Notes: generated by a model not told the origin, from the sequence alone. Shown: positions 17,893-27,367, counted from the first letter of the stretch. The stretch: DNA of 64,000 nucleotides from JAIQET01 sp035542575 (GCA_035542575.1 DATKLE010000101.1:1-64000), one strand, 5' to 3'. Numbers and translations: made by a program.

Positions 17893-19824
17893 ATGAGCCA
17901 TACATCGACTACGCTCGCTCCTCCGCGCCACGACATCAGTCTGCTGACCGAGCAGGACCTCTACCTGTTCAATGAGGGTAACCACTACCGCATCTACGAC
18001 AAGCTGGGCGCGCATCTCACCACCGCCGGGGACGAGTCCGGCACCAGCTTCAGCGTGTGGGCCCCCAGCGCGCGGGAAGTCGCGGTGATCGGCAGCTTCA
18101 ACCACTGGAATCCACACTCTCATCCCCTGCGGGCACGCGGTAGTTCGGGAATCTGGGAAGGATTTGTCCCCGGCGTCGGCAAAGGCACGCTGTACAAGTT
18201 CCATATCGCTTCCCATCACCACGGGCACGTCGCCGACAAGGCCGACCCGGTCGCGTTTCTGAACGAGAAGCCCCCGCGTACGGCCTCGGTGGTGTGGGAC
18301 CTGGAATACCAGTGGGGAGATCAGGGATGGATGGAAAGACGCAAAGAGAGGATTTCCCTCCAGGCCCCGATTTCCATATACGAGGTTCATCTCGGTTCCT
18401 GGATGCGGGTGCCGGAGGAACATAATCGTCCCCTGACCTATCGCGAGATGGCGCCGCGCCTCGCCGACTACGTGCAGCGCATGTATTTCACCCATGTGGA
18501 GCTACTGCCGGTGATGGAACATCCCTTCTACGGTTCCTGGGGATATCAGACCACCGGTTACTTTGCGCCCACCGCGCGCTACGGCACGCCGCAGGACTTC
18601 ATGTACCTGGTGGACTATCTGCACCAGCGGGGGATTGGCGTGATCCTCGACTGGGTGCCGTCGCACTTCCCTTCCGATGGACACGGATTGGCCTACTTCG
18701 ACGGCACGCACCTGTTCGAACACGCCGATTCGCGCAAAGGCTTCCACCCCGACTGGAAGACGCACATTTTCAATTATGGCCGCAACGAAGTGCGCAGCTT
18801 CCTGCTGTCGAGCGCCATGTTCTGGCTGGATAAGTATCACGCCGACGGACTAAGGGTGGATGCCGTGGCCTCGATGCTGTACCTTGACTATTCCCGCAAG
18901 CACGGGGAGTGGATCGCGAACAAGTACGGCGGGCGGGAGAATCTGGAGGCCATTGATTTCCTGCGCCAGTTCAACCGGGAAGCCTACAAAGAACATCCCG
19001 ACATACAGACTTTTGCGGAGGAGTCCACGGCCTGGCCTATGGTGTCAAAACCAACCTACGTCGGCGGCTTGGGCTTCGGCATGAAGTGGGATATGGGTTG
19101 GATGCACGACACGCTTACCTACTTCTCCCATGATCCCATCCATCGCCAGTTCCACCACAACCTGTTGACCTTCCGCATGCTCTACGGCTTCACGGAGAAC
19201 TTTGTTTTGCCGCTGTCGCACGACGAAGTGGTGCACGGCAAGGGCTCGCTCATCGGCAAAATGCCGGGCGACGAGTGGCAGCGGTTCGCCAACCTGCGCC
19301 TGCTGTTCGGCTACATGTACGCCCAGCCTGGAAAGAAGCTGATGTTCATGGGAGACGAGTTCGGCCAGGTGCGTGAGTGGACCCATGACACCAGCCTGGA
19401 GTGGCACGTTTTACAGTATCCCGTCCATCGGGGTCTGCAGAGTTGGGTGGAGCAGTTGAATCGCGTGTACCGCAGCGAAGCCGCGCTGCACCAACTCGAC
19501 ACCGACCCTGCGGGGTTCGAGTGGGTGGATTGCAACGATAGTGCTACCAGCGTGCTGTCGCTGCTGCGGAAAGCGCACTCACCTCAGGAGACAGTGCTGA
19601 TCGTCTGCAACTTCACTCCCGTGCCGCGGCCGTCCTACCGGGTGGGAGTTCCCAGCGGTGGTTACTGGCGGGAACTGCTCAACAGCGACGCCCGCGACTA
19701 TGGTGGGAGCGGGTTGGGCAATCTGGGAGGGCTCCACGCCGAACCGCAGCCGGCGCACGGACGTCCTTATTCACTGAACCTGATGCTGCCGCCCTTGGCG
19801 GCTGTGTTCCTGAAAGCCGAATGA
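17893..19824 (+). CDS. glgB: 1,4-alpha-glucan branching enzyme
   Basis: Forms alpha-1,6 branches in glycogen. 643 residues: an N-terminal CBM48-type domain (FSVWAPSAREVAVIGSFNHW), then a GH13 barrel with EVHLGSWMR, DWVPSHFP, the nucleophile aspartate in GLRVDAVASMLYLDYSR, the acid glutamate in FAEESTAWP and LPLSHDEVVHGKGS, and a C-terminal beta domain (VLIVCNFTPVPRPSYRVGVP). Full length. No other glycogen gene is adjacent. Confidence 0.97.
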   Translation: MSHTSTTLAPPRHDISLLTEQDLYLFNEGNHYRIYDKLGAHLTTAGDESGTSFSVWAPSAREVAVIGSFNHWNPHSHPLRARGSSGIWEGFVPGVGKGTLYKFHIASHHHGHVADKADPVAFLNEKPPRTASVVWDLEYQWGDQGWMERRKERISLQAPISIYEVHLGSWMRVPEEHNRPLTYREMAPRLADYVQRMYFTHVELLPVMEHPFYGSWGYQTTGYFAPTARYGTPQDFMYLVDYLHQRGIGVILDWVPSHFPSDGHGLAYFDGTHLFEHADSRKGFHPDWKTHIFNYGRNEVRSFLLSSAMFWLDKYHADGLRVDAVASMLYLDYSRKHGEWIANKYGGRENLEAIDFLRQFNREAYKEHPDIQTFAEESTAWPMVSKPTYVGGLGFGMKWDMGWMHDTLTYFSHDPIHRQFHHNLLTFRMLYGFTENFVLPLSHDEVVHGKGSLIGKMPGDEWQRFANLRLLFGYMYAQPGKKLMFMGDEFGQVREWTHDTSLEWHVLQYPVHRGLQSWVEQLNRVYRSEAALHQLDTDPAGFEWVDCNDSATSVLSLLRKAHSPQETVLIVCNFTPVPRPSYRVGVPSGGYWRELLNSDARDYGGSGLGNLGGLHAEPQPAHGRPYSLNLMLPPLAAVFLKAE

Positions 19825-19957
19825 CCGTCACTACTGCCGATCTATCGGCAGCGGGCTGTCGCCGGGTCTTTCGGTAACAGGAACACAGCCATAGCCGCTG
19901 GCCACTTCCGGGGTCCCCCATCGGCGCTTCTGTTCACCCCCGGCTCCGGGTTCGGGG

Positions 19958-20324
19958 TCAGAGTGCACCGAGCAGGATCTGAAGCTGATTCAGGATCCTG
20001 TCCACCGGCTCACCTTTGGCCAGCGCAGCGTCCACCAGATGGGGCGCTTCCTCCGGAACGGGCTGCCGACCCGTGATCATGATCACGGGAAGCGTTGGCT
20101 TGCAACGCTTTATCTCGGCAGCCAGTTCCGCGCCGTTCATTCCAGGCATTTGGTAATCGGAGATGACCGCATCAATATCAGTCGCTTTGGTGTTAAGCAA
20201 CTCCAAGGCCTGATGACCAACTGCTGGCCACAATCACTCCGTAGCCACACCTGCCGAACAGCGTCTCGTAGAACCCGCGAGTTCCGGGATCGTCGTCCAC
20301 GCACAGCAACGTAGGCCGCTTCAT
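19958..20324 (-). pseudogene. single-domain response regulator (CheY-like), broken by a 1-base frameshift
   Basis: Phospho-receiver domain of about 121 residues read in two frames. The first part, from the ATG at 20324, gives KRPTLLCVDDDPGTRGFYE with the acidic pair; the second gives GHQALELLNTKATDIDAVIS then DYQMPGMNG with the phospho-acceptor Asp, VIMITG and ALAKGEP with the conserved Thr and Lys. One extra T near 20219-20220 (AGTTGGTCATCAG in place of AGTGGTCATCAG) separates them. All catalytic residues survive, so a sequencing error or a very recent lesion is likely. No output domain and no kinase next door. Confidence 0.8.
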
Positions 20325-20478
20325 GACGAGAGGACGCTCCTCACCCACCGCTGACATGCGGCCCTGAGCGTTGCACGGCAATGACCAAACAGAGACCTTT
20401 CACCGGCGGTGCGGAAGCGAGGGGAATCCCGAGCCGGAAGCTTTCCAGGGAACAGGATCGTCGTCCAGGTTGAGCGAA

Positions 20479-21720
20479 TCAGGGTTGAGATGATTCGGTT
20501 GCGTTGAGGCCGGCGCGCTTTGCCAGTGCGGCAAGAAATTCGTCGAGCCCATCGATCTTCGCCGGCCCGCCTTGCGCCATCTCCTTGCTTCCTCCACCCC
20601 GTCCCCCAAGCTGCGCCAAAGCTTCTCTCATGAGCGCGCCCATATCGAATGGCTGACCTGCCGATTCCGCAAAAACCAGGGCCGGGGGACTGGCGGTGGA
20701 GCTCAGCAATGCGATCACCGAGGCACTCTGGCGGGTGAGGCGTTGCGCCAACAACTTGATGAACGTCACATCACGATCCGGATAACTGCGAATAACGACC
20801 TTGCGGCCACCGCTCTCCGGGGTTTCCGTCAGCAGGCGGGTGGCGTGCGCATCAGCCAACTCTTCCAGCAGCTGCTCGCGCGCCTTGCGCGCTGCGCGGG
20901 ACTCTTCCTGCATTTTGCGGATCTGTTGCGGAACATCGCGCAAATGACTGGACAAAAGGCCGGCGGTCTCGGTGAGCGTGGCGTAGTCGTCGCGCGCGGT
21001 GCTGACGGCCCGTTTGCCGCAAACAAATTCGACGCGCCAGCCCTGCTTCACTCTTTCGGTTTTGCGCAGCAGGATGCAGCCAATCTGCCCGGTTCCGCTG
21101 ACGTGGGTGCCGCCGCAGGCGGTCAGGTCGAAATCGCTGATCTCGATCAGCCGCAGCTGGTCCCTCTCCATGGGCGGCAGCTTGCGCACGCCCAGGTCGC
21201 GCGCCTCGTCCTGGGTGACAAAACGTACCACCACCGGACGATTCTCCATCACCACATCGTTGGCCAGCACCTCGGCGGCTTCCACCTGCTGCGGGGACAG
21301 GCTTTTGGTATCCAGATCAATTGAGCAGTACTCCGCACCCATGTGGAAGGAGACCGTGGGCATGTTGAATAGGCGCACGAAGGCGGCGGACAGCACGTGC
21401 TGACCCGAGTGCTGCTGCATGTGGTCGTGGCGACGCTCCCCATCAATCAGGCCGTGGATGCGAGCTCCCTGCTCAATCGCAGGTCTATGCTCCAGGTAGT
21501 GCAGGATGGCACCGTCCTCGCGCTCCGCGACTTCGACCACGCGCAGCTTGCGATCTTCAGCAACAAGCCATCCGGTGTCGAACACCTGTCCGCCGCTGGT
21601 GGGATAGAAGGCGGTGCGGTCGAGAATCAGGGCAGGGCGATCCGGACTGGGCACGTCCGCCAGAACTCGCGCGTCGAATTCATAGAGGAAAGAATCGTGA
21701 TAGTAAAGACGTTCAGTCAT
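20479..21720 (-). CDS. AlaX-type alanyl-tRNA editing protein, long form with DHHA1 domain
   Basis: Free-standing homologue of the alanyl-tRNA synthetase editing domain that hydrolyses mischarged Ser- or Gly-tRNA-Ala. 413 residues from the ATG giving TERLYYHDSFLYEFDARVL. Zinc ligands are in HxxxH (H104, H108 in QQHSGQHVLSAAF) and CxxxH (C202, H206 in CGGTHVSG). The C-terminal half has the DHHA1 glycine-rich motif GGRGGGSKEMAQGG. No aminoacylation domain is present, so this is not alaS. It lies 73 bp downstream of threonine synthase on the same strand. Confidence 0.92.
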   Translation of the reverse strand: MTERLYYHDSFLYEFDARVLADVPSPDRPALILDRTAFYPTSGGQVFDTGWLVAEDRKLRVVEVAEREDGAILHYLEHRPAIEQGARIHGLIDGERRHDHMQQHSGQHVLSAAFVRLFNMPTVSFHMGAEYCSIDLDTKSLSPQQVEAAEVLANDVVMENRPVVVRFVTQDEARDLGVRKLPPMERDQLRLIEISDFDLTACGGTHVSGTGQIGCILLRKTERVKQGWRVEFVCGKRAVSTARDDYATLTETAGLLSSHLRDVPQQIRKMQEESRAARKAREQLLEELADAHATRLLTETPESGGRKVVIRSYPDRDVTFIKLLAQRLTRQSASVIALLSSTASPPALVFAESAGQPFDMGALMREALAQLGGRGGGSKEMAQGGPAKIDGLDEFLAALAKRAGLNATESSQP

Positions 21721-21793
21721 TGCGAAAGTCAACCGCCGGCACTTCTCAAAGCGTGCAGGGCTGAATGCTGAGTGTTGACCGCTGAGCGTTGGT

Positions 21794-23002
21794 TCAATAC
21801 GGCCCGATGATCCCGCCAATCTGGCGCGAGGCCGGCGGCTCCGGCCGGGTATGTTGCCCGGCTTCGTCGATGACATCGAGGTACTTCAGCCCCGAGCCGG
21901 TGTTGAACAGCACAACCGTGTCGTCGGACTCGAAGAACAGGCTATCATGCAGCTTGCGATACGCGGCCAGCGCGGCCGCCCCTTCCGGCGCGGCAAAGAT
22001 GCCTTCCACCTTCGCCCAGTGGCGGAGCGCATCCATGATCTCTAGGTCGGTGACCGCGATCGCTACACCACCGCTCTGGTTGAGAATATCGAGAATCAGG
22101 TAATCGCCGTATGCCTTGGGCACGCGCAAACCGGCGGCCAGCGTACTCGCATTGGGCCAAAATTCTGCGCTGGCTTTGCCTTCATCCCATGCTTTAGGGA
22201 TTGGCGCACAACCGCTGGATTGTACTGCCACCATTTGGGGACGCTCGGAGCCGATCCAGCCCAGCTTCTCCATCTCGTCGAAAGCCTTCCACATACCGAT
22301 CAACCCGACGCCACCACCGGTGGGATAGATAATGCCTTGCGGCAGGCGCCATCCCAGTTGCTCGGCCACCTCATAGCCCATGGTTTTTTTGCCCTCCACG
22401 CGGAAGGGTTCTTTGAGGGTGGAGACATCAAACCAGCCTTCGCGGTCCTTGCGGTCGGCCACCATTTTGGCGCAGTCGCTGATGAGGCCGTCCACCAGCG
22501 TGACCCTGGCGCCGTAGCTCTCGCACTCCACGCGATTGGCGAGCGGCACATCTTTGGGCATAAAGATATGGGCTTCCATATCGGCCTTGGCCGCGTAAGC
22601 AGCTAACGCGCTGGCCGCGTTTCCAGCGGAAGGAATGGCCAGCTTTTTCAGCCCGTAGGCCCGTGCCATGGTCACGGCGGCTGAGAGCCCACGCGCCTTG
22701 AACGAACCGGTGGGGTTCAGACCTTCGTCCTTGATATACACATTGGGGAATTCCCTGCTGGCCAGCATCGGGGTAAAGCCTTCCCCCAGCGACACCGGTT
22801 CGGCCTCGGGCAGGACCTCGGCATAGCGCCACATGCTGGGGGTCCGTCCCGCGAGCGATGAGGCCCGGAAGCCTTTCTTGATGGCCGGGAAATCGTAGCG
22901 GGCATAGAGCACGCCGCCATCCTTGGGGCAAACGGTCTGGGGATGCTCAGCGTCGATCTGCGCGCCGCACCTTGTGCATTCCAGATAGGCGACACGGGCC
23001 AC
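21794..23002 (-). CDS. thrC: threonine synthase
   Basis: PLP enzyme converting O-phosphohomoserine to threonine; about 402 residues from a GTG giving ARVAYLECTRCGAQID. The N-terminus has two CxxC-like pairs (CTRCG, TVCPKDGG) of the kind found in archaeal-type threonine synthases. PLP lysine in KDEGLNPTGSFKARG, phosphate-binding loop in YPTGGGVGLIGMWKAF. The open frame runs 53 codons further upstream but would overlap the TPR gene, so the GTG is preferred; its ribosome binding site is weak. Confidence 0.93.
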   Translation of the reverse strand: MARVAYLECTRCGAQIDAEHPQTVCPKDGGVLYARYDFPAIKKGFRASSLAGRTPSMWRYAEVLPEAEPVSLGEGFTPMLASREFPNVYIKDEGLNPTGSFKARGLSAAVTMARAYGLKKLAIPSAGNAASALAAYAAKADMEAHIFMPKDVPLANRVECESYGARVTLVDGLISDCAKMVADRKDREGWFDVSTLKEPFRVEGKKTMGYEVAEQLGWRLPQGIIYPTGGGVGLIGMWKAFDEMEKLGWIGSERPQMVAVQSSGCAPIPKAWDEGKASAEFWPNASTLAAGLRVPKAYGDYLILDILNQSGGVAIAVTDLEIMDALRHWAKVEGIFAAPEGAAALAAYRKLHDSLFFESDDTVVLFNTGSGLKYLDVIDEAGQHTRPEPPASRQIGGIIGPY

Positions 23003-23040
23003 GGGGGAAGTGTAGCACTGGGGCAGCTTTCGGCTTCTGT

Positions 23041-23787
23041 TTACCGGCTGCCGGCTGGCAGGCGCTTCAACAGTCCGTTGGCTCTGCGGAACCACGGGCG
23101 CTCGCGCCGCTTCAGATAGCCGGGCATGGTGGGCTTCTTGGCCAGGATGCGCTGCGCCCACTCGCGGGCCTCGGCCTGCCGCCCCTGGGATGCCAGAAAC
23201 GTCGCGTAATTGTAGTAAGTCTCCGACAGCGTGGAGATCTTCGTGGCTTGCTGGAACAAAGCCTCAGCCTTGTCCGGCTGTCCAGCGTTGGCATAGGCGT
23301 GGGCCAACAGCCCGACGGCGCGGTGAAAATCGTATTTCGGATCGCGCCCGACCACTCCCTCCAAGTCGGGTAGGGCGGCCGCAAAGTCACCCATTTGTAT
23401 CTCGGTAATTCCCCGCCGATAGAACGGATCGGGGGAATCGGTGCGGGAGGAGATGGAGTGGTCATAACACTGACGGGCCCGCGCGTAGTTCCCTTCCTCG
23501 AGGTAAAGGTCCGCCAGTTCTTCGTAATTTCCTGCGGAGGGATTGTCCAGGATGGCCGCCTCGAGTTCACGAATCCTGCGGCGCCGCGGGAAGACCTTGA
23601 ATGACTGCCGCAACAGGCCCGCGTCGGGGATGACTTCGACCGCAATGTAGATCAACGCCCCCATGGGCCCGAGGAAGATGATGATCCAGAGCCAGTAGGT
23701 GTCGGGGCGGCGGCGGATGAAGTGCACGATGGCCAGCCCCTGCAGAATGAGACCCCACGGATATAGGAGAAACAGCAGCGATCCCAT
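23041..23787 (-). CDS. membrane-anchored TPR protein
   Basis: 248 residues with two N-terminal membrane helices (SLLFLLYPWGLILQGLAIVHF and YWLWIIIFLGPMGALIYIAV, each seen in part), a basic stretch FPRRRRIREL, then about four tetratricopeptide-like units (NYEELADLYLEEGNYARARQ, FYRRGITEIQMGDFAAALPD, AHAYANAGQPDKAEALFQQA, NYATFLASQGRQAEAREWAQ). Probably a scaffold for protein contacts at the inner membrane. It is 38 bp upstream of thrC. ATG with GGAGAAA nearby. Confidence 0.8.
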   Translation of the reverse strand: MGSLLFLLYPWGLILQGLAIVHFIRRRPDTYWLWIIIFLGPMGALIYIAVEVIPDAGLLRQSFKVFPRRRRIRELEAAILDNPSAGNYEELADLYLEEGNYARARQCYDHSISSRTDSPDPFYRRGITEIQMGDFAAALPDLEGVVGRDPKYDFHRAVGLLAHAYANAGQPDKAEALFQQATKISTLSETYYNYATFLASQGRQAEAREWAQRILAKKPTMPGYLKRRERPWFRRANGLLKRLPAGSR

Positions 23788-23894
23788 GCTTGTTGCGCAC
23801 TATAGCACGGGGCGGTGTGCCGCACGCCCGATGGCCTCCTGTCGCGTTCAAGTGTCACCGCTCCGGCGCAACCCGGATGCTAGAATTCTTTATC

Positions 23895-24731
23895 GTGAAG
23901 CTGCCCATTCGCCTGCTGGCCGTTGATATTGACGGCACCCTGCTGAACCCCGAGTTTCAGATCTCCGAGGCCGATATGGCGGCGCTGCGCCGCGCTCACC
24001 AGGAAGGCATCGAGATCATCGTAGTGACCGGGCGGCGGCATACCTTCGCTCTGCCTATCGTGCGGCAACTGGATTTCGATCTCTGGCTGATCAGCTCCAA
24101 TGGCGCCATCACCCGCTCGCTGTCGGGCGAAACCTTCCACCGAGATTTGCTCCCTGCCGCCACGTGCCGCAAGCTCTGCCATGCCATGCATGATTTTCGT
24201 AGCAACACGGTCTTGACCTTCGACGTCGAGACCAAGGGGGCCATCGTCCTTGAGCGCATGGATGAGCTGACGGCCAGCATCCAGCGCTGGCTGGAAAAGA
24301 ACCTGCAGTACATTGATTTCGTCATCCCGATCGAGCGGTCCCTGACCAGCGACCCGGTGCAGGCCATGTTTTGCGGTCCCATCGAGCGCATGCACCAAGC
24401 CCTGAAGGCCCTGTCACACAGCGGCCTGGAGAACCAGATCACGGTGCTGCGCACGGAGTACCCCATCCGCGATCTGTCCATTGTGGACATCCTGAACCAC
24501 GGCTGTTCCAAGGGACACGCTCTGGAACGATGGGCCAGTTACCGCAGCATCCCCCGCGAACAGGTCATGGCCATTGGTGACAATTACAACGACATCGAGA
24601 TGCTTGCCTTCGCCGGACTGCCGTTTATCATGGGAAATGCATCCGAGGAGTTACGGCGCAACGGCTGGGCGGTCACCCGGTCGAACGCCGAAAGCGGCGT
24701 GGCTGCGGCCATCGAGCAGGTGCTTTCGTAG
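23895..24731 (+). CDS. HAD-superfamily phosphatase, Cof type
   Basis: Probable sugar- or nucleotide-phosphate phosphatase, 278 residues. Motif I is LLAVDIDGTLLNPE with the nucleophile Asp, motif II VVTGRRH, motif III Lys in GCSKGHALERW, motif IV AIGDNYNDIEMLAFAG. The GTG start chosen puts motif I at the usual distance from the N-terminus; an in-frame ATG at 23877 is an alternative. TAGAAT at 23881-23886 could be a -10. Its end is 37 bp before the transglycosylase gene. Confidence 0.9.
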   Translation: MKLPIRLLAVDIDGTLLNPEFQISEADMAALRRAHQEGIEIIVVTGRRHTFALPIVRQLDFDLWLISSNGAITRSLSGETFHRDLLPAATCRKLCHAMHDFRSNTVLTFDVETKGAIVLERMDELTASIQRWLEKNLQYIDFVIPIERSLTSDPVQAMFCGPIERMHQALKALSHSGLENQITVLRTEYPIRDLSIVDILNHGCSKGHALERWASYRSIPREQVMAIGDNYNDIEMLAFAGLPFIMGNASEELRRNGWAVTRSNAESGVAAAIEQVLS

Positions 24732-24768
24732 CACCGCCGTCCCGCGGTCGCGGTTCGGGGTATTGGGG

Positions 24769-25479
24769 ATGTGCAAGCGAAGTAAATTCGGGCTGGGCCT
24801 GATTTTGCTCCTGGTGGCGGGCTCCGCTCCGGCCTCCGACCTCGCCATCCTCCGCAACGGCTTCACCATCCGTCACGAGCGGCGCGAAGTATTGGGGACA
24901 GTCACGCGTCTCTATCCTTCCGCCAGCCGTGACAGCTACATTGACATTCCTACCGACCAGATCGACCACTTCGAGAAAGACCTATGGAGTCCGCCCGCCG
25001 CGCGCGCAGGAACCCGCCCGGAGATGCTCCACGAGGTCATCACCGAGGCCAGCGGCCGCCACCATCTTGATCCCGACCTGGTCAGCAGCGTGATCCGCGC
25101 GGAAAGTGGATTCAATCCACGCGCGGTATCTGCCAAAGGCGCCCAGGGCCTGATGCAACTCATGCCGCAGACCGCGTCGCAATTGGGGGTGGCGGACACG
25201 TTCGACCCCAACGCCAACGTCGAAGGCGGCGCGCGCTACCTGCGCGAACTTCTGGAGCGCTACAACTTCGATCTGATCAAGGCGCTCGCCGCGTATAACG
25301 CCGGCCCGCAACGGGTGGAACAATATCGCGGTCTGCCTACGTACTACGAGACGCGTGTCTATGTGTCCAGAGTCATCCGCGACTTCAACCGCAAAAAGCT
25401 GGCGGAAAAAAAGGCCGCGACCACCAATGCCCGCAAGAAGAAAGCGGCGCCGCGAATGATGCAGGCAGCATCGCAGTAA
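24769..25479 (+). CDS. secreted lytic transglycosylase (SLT domain)
   Basis: Cleaves peptidoglycan glycan strands; 236 residues. Signal peptide near the N-terminus (LGLILLLVAGSAPASD), then a short domain with a conserved look (AILRNGFTIRHERREVLGTV, YIDIPTDQIDHFEKD), then the catalytic SLT domain: SVIRAESGFNPRAVSAKGAQ with the catalytic Glu, GLMQLMPQTA, and AAYNAGPQRV. The C-terminus is lysine-rich and basic. ATG follows GGGG. Co-directional with the HAD gene. Confidence 0.93.
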   Translation: MCKRSKFGLGLILLLVAGSAPASDLAILRNGFTIRHERREVLGTVTRLYPSASRDSYIDIPTDQIDHFEKDLWSPPAARAGTRPEMLHEVITEASGRHHLDPDLVSSVIRAESGFNPRAVSAKGAQGLMQLMPQTASQLGVADTFDPNANVEGGARYLRELLERYNFDLIKALAAYNAGPQRVEQYRGLPTYYETRVYVSRVIRDFNRKKLAEKKAATTNARKKKAAPRMMQAASQ

Positions 25480-25663
25480 CAGTTCTCAGCCAATGCTGGT
25501 TTGCGCGACTGTCAGTGTCAAGCTGGAGCTGTAAATCCTACGCCCGACGGCACAGGGCGGATACCTGACGGCTGGTCCTGCGTTGACCTTCCCCTCCCGC
25601 TCATATACCTTGGCAGGGGCGTGCTAATGCTCTCATTCTAGCTTCGCCTTCTATATCCTTTAG

Positions 25664-26725
25664 ATGAGCAGAAAACGCATTCTTATCTACGCCGGCGGGA
25701 TCGTAATTCTCGCCGTTCTTTTTTATCTGCAGTTCCGCACCTGGCGGGATTTCGATTGGGCCCGGTTTGCCGGCGAGATTCATGCCATCCACTGGGTGCA
25801 CATTGTGCACGCGGTGGCTCTTATCTACCTGGCGTACGGCATGCGGGCCATCCGCTGGAAGATCTTTCTCCGCCCGGTGAAATCCACCTCTTCACTCAAG
25901 ATGGTGGCGCCGACCCTGATCGGATTTACCGGACTGGCCCTATTAGGCCGCCCGGGCGAGCTGATCCGGCCCTATCTGATCGCCCGGCGCGAGCAACTTA
26001 CCTTTTCGTCGCAGTTGGCGGTGTGGGCCGTAGAACGGATCTTCGACATCGGCGCCTTTACGGTGTTGCTGGTGGTGGCTGCGTTCCTAGCCACTGCGCC
26101 CAAACGGCTCTCCTACTACGGCAGTTTTCGTGAGGCTGGAATCATCTTCACGCTCCTGGTGGTGGGACTGACGCTGGCCGCGGTTGCTGTAAGCCGGAGC
26201 GGAGAGGCCCTGGCGCTCTGGGTCGAGCACCGCTTCGCTCACCATGCTACCCGTCTGGGACACCGCATCGCTTTGCGCATTCGCGAGTTTCGCGGCGGGC
26301 TCAACACCATTCACGGCCCCGCCTCCCTGGCGTGGCTGATCGCCGTCTCGATCATCATGTGGTGCATGATTGCGGTGGCCTACAAGGAAACGGCTCTGGC
26401 CTATGGCGCCCAAGAGTTGCGCATTCCCCAGACCCAGATCCTGCTGCTCATGGGATCGAGCATGGTGGGATCGCTGGTGCAGTTACCCGGCGTCGGGGGC
26501 GGCTCGCAACTGGCCACCATCGCTGCGCTCGAGCATATCTTTGGCGTTCCTAAGGAACTGGCAGCCAGTTGCGGAATCATGCTGTGGCTGGTCACCTTTG
26601 TTGCGGTGGTGCCCACGGGCCTGTTTCTGGCCCACCGCGAACGGCTATCGCTCCGCAAACTTTCCAAAGAAAGCCACCGCGAAGAGGCCGAAGTCAGCAT
26701 CCTGCCCTCGCCGCCCTCCGCCTGA
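25664..26725 (+). CDS. LPG synthase TM-domain/flippase-like membrane protein
   Basis: 353-residue integral membrane protein of the UPF0104 (AglD/MprF transmembrane) group, with about eight hydrophobic helices. Signature segments: YGMRAIRWKIFLRP, IGFTGLALLGRPGELIRPYL, WAVERIFDIGAF and VQLPGVGGGSQLATIAALEHI. Members act in lipid or polyprenyl-sugar transfer across membranes; the substrate cannot be told. The catalytic C-terminal domain of MprF is absent. The 184-bp upstream gap shows only a weak promoter-like pair. Confidence 0.85.
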   Translation: MSRKRILIYAGGIVILAVLFYLQFRTWRDFDWARFAGEIHAIHWVHIVHAVALIYLAYGMRAIRWKIFLRPVKSTSSLKMVAPTLIGFTGLALLGRPGELIRPYLIARREQLTFSSQLAVWAVERIFDIGAFTVLLVVAAFLATAPKRLSYYGSFREAGIIFTLLVVGLTLAAVAVSRSGEALALWVEHRFAHHATRLGHRIALRIREFRGGLNTIHGPASLAWLIAVSIIMWCMIAVAYKETALAYGAQELRIPQTQILLLMGSSMVGSLVQLPGVGGGSQLATIAALEHIFGVPKELAASCGIMLWLVTFVAVVPTGLFLAHRERLSLRKLSKESHREEAEVSILPSPPSA

Positions 26726-26807
26726 CGACAAACTCAACCGCCCGAACCTCATGCGGAACTCGGATGGGCATAATCCTGCTGCTACAATGCCCTCAGTCCC
26801 AAGCTCT

Positions 26808-27299
26808 ATGAAGTGTCCTTTCTGCGGGTTCGCAAATGACAAGGTGGTGGATTCGCGCGAGAGCAAGGAAGCCGAGTCCATCCGCCGCCGCCGCGAATGC
26901 CTGAAGTGCGGCAAGCGCTTCACCACCTACGAGCGCATTGATGAGATTCCCTACATGGTGGTCAAGAAGGACGGCCGGCGGGAGAAATTCGACCGCCAGA
27001 AGGTGCTCAACGGCCTGCTGCGGGCCTGCGAAAAGCGGCCCGTCCCCATCAGCAAGCTGGAACAGATTGTGAACGAGGCGGAAAGCTTCGTGATCGAGTC
27101 GCCCGAGCGCGAGCGCAAGACCAGCGAACTGGGCGAACTCATCATGAACCGGCTGCGCAAGTACGACAAGGTGGCGTATGTCCGCTTCGCTTCGGTTTAT
27201 TTGGACTTCAAGGATGTGCAGGAGTTCATGGCAGAGTTGAAAGATCTGCTGAAGACGAAGGAACCGGAGACCAAAGGCAAGAGCGCGAGGACACAGTAG
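26808..27299 (+). CDS. nrdR: transcriptional repressor NrdR
   Basis: ATP/dATP-sensing repressor of ribonucleotide reductase genes, 163 residues. N-terminal zinc ribbon CPFCGFANDKVVDSRES with the second CxxC in CLKCGKRFTTYER, followed by an ATP-cone (VVKKDGRREKFDRQKVLNGL). I start at the ATG of MKCPFC; an ATG seven codons earlier is possible. No nrd gene is near. A hairpin repeat starts at its stop codon. Confidence 0.96.
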   Translation: MKCPFCGFANDKVVDSRESKEAESIRRRRECLKCGKRFTTYERIDEIPYMVVKKDGRREKFDRQKVLNGLLRACEKRPVPISKLEQIVNEAESFVIESPERERKTSELGELIMNRLRKYDKVAYVRFASVYLDFKDVQEFMAELKDLLKTKEPETKGKSARTQ

Positions 27300-27302
27300 C
27301 GA

Positions 27303-27346
27303 GTAGTGGGTAGCGAGGAACCACTTGCCCTCGCTGCTCACTACTG
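27303..27346. repeat. hairpin with tandem-repeat arms after nrdR
   Basis: AGTAGTGGGTAGCGAGG (27303-27319) pairs with CCTCGCTGCTCACTACT (27330-27346) at 15 of 17 positions. Each arm is itself built from TAGCGAG/TAGTGG-like units. It may act as a transcript-end structure. A similar element is at 32816-32883. Confidence 0.6.
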
Positions 27347-27367
27347 ACCGCTGGCGACTCTTTGGAT

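Noticed and set aside
25583..25611. TTGACC-17-TACCTT before the flippase-like gene
   Set aside because: The -10 matches the consensus too poorly to call.
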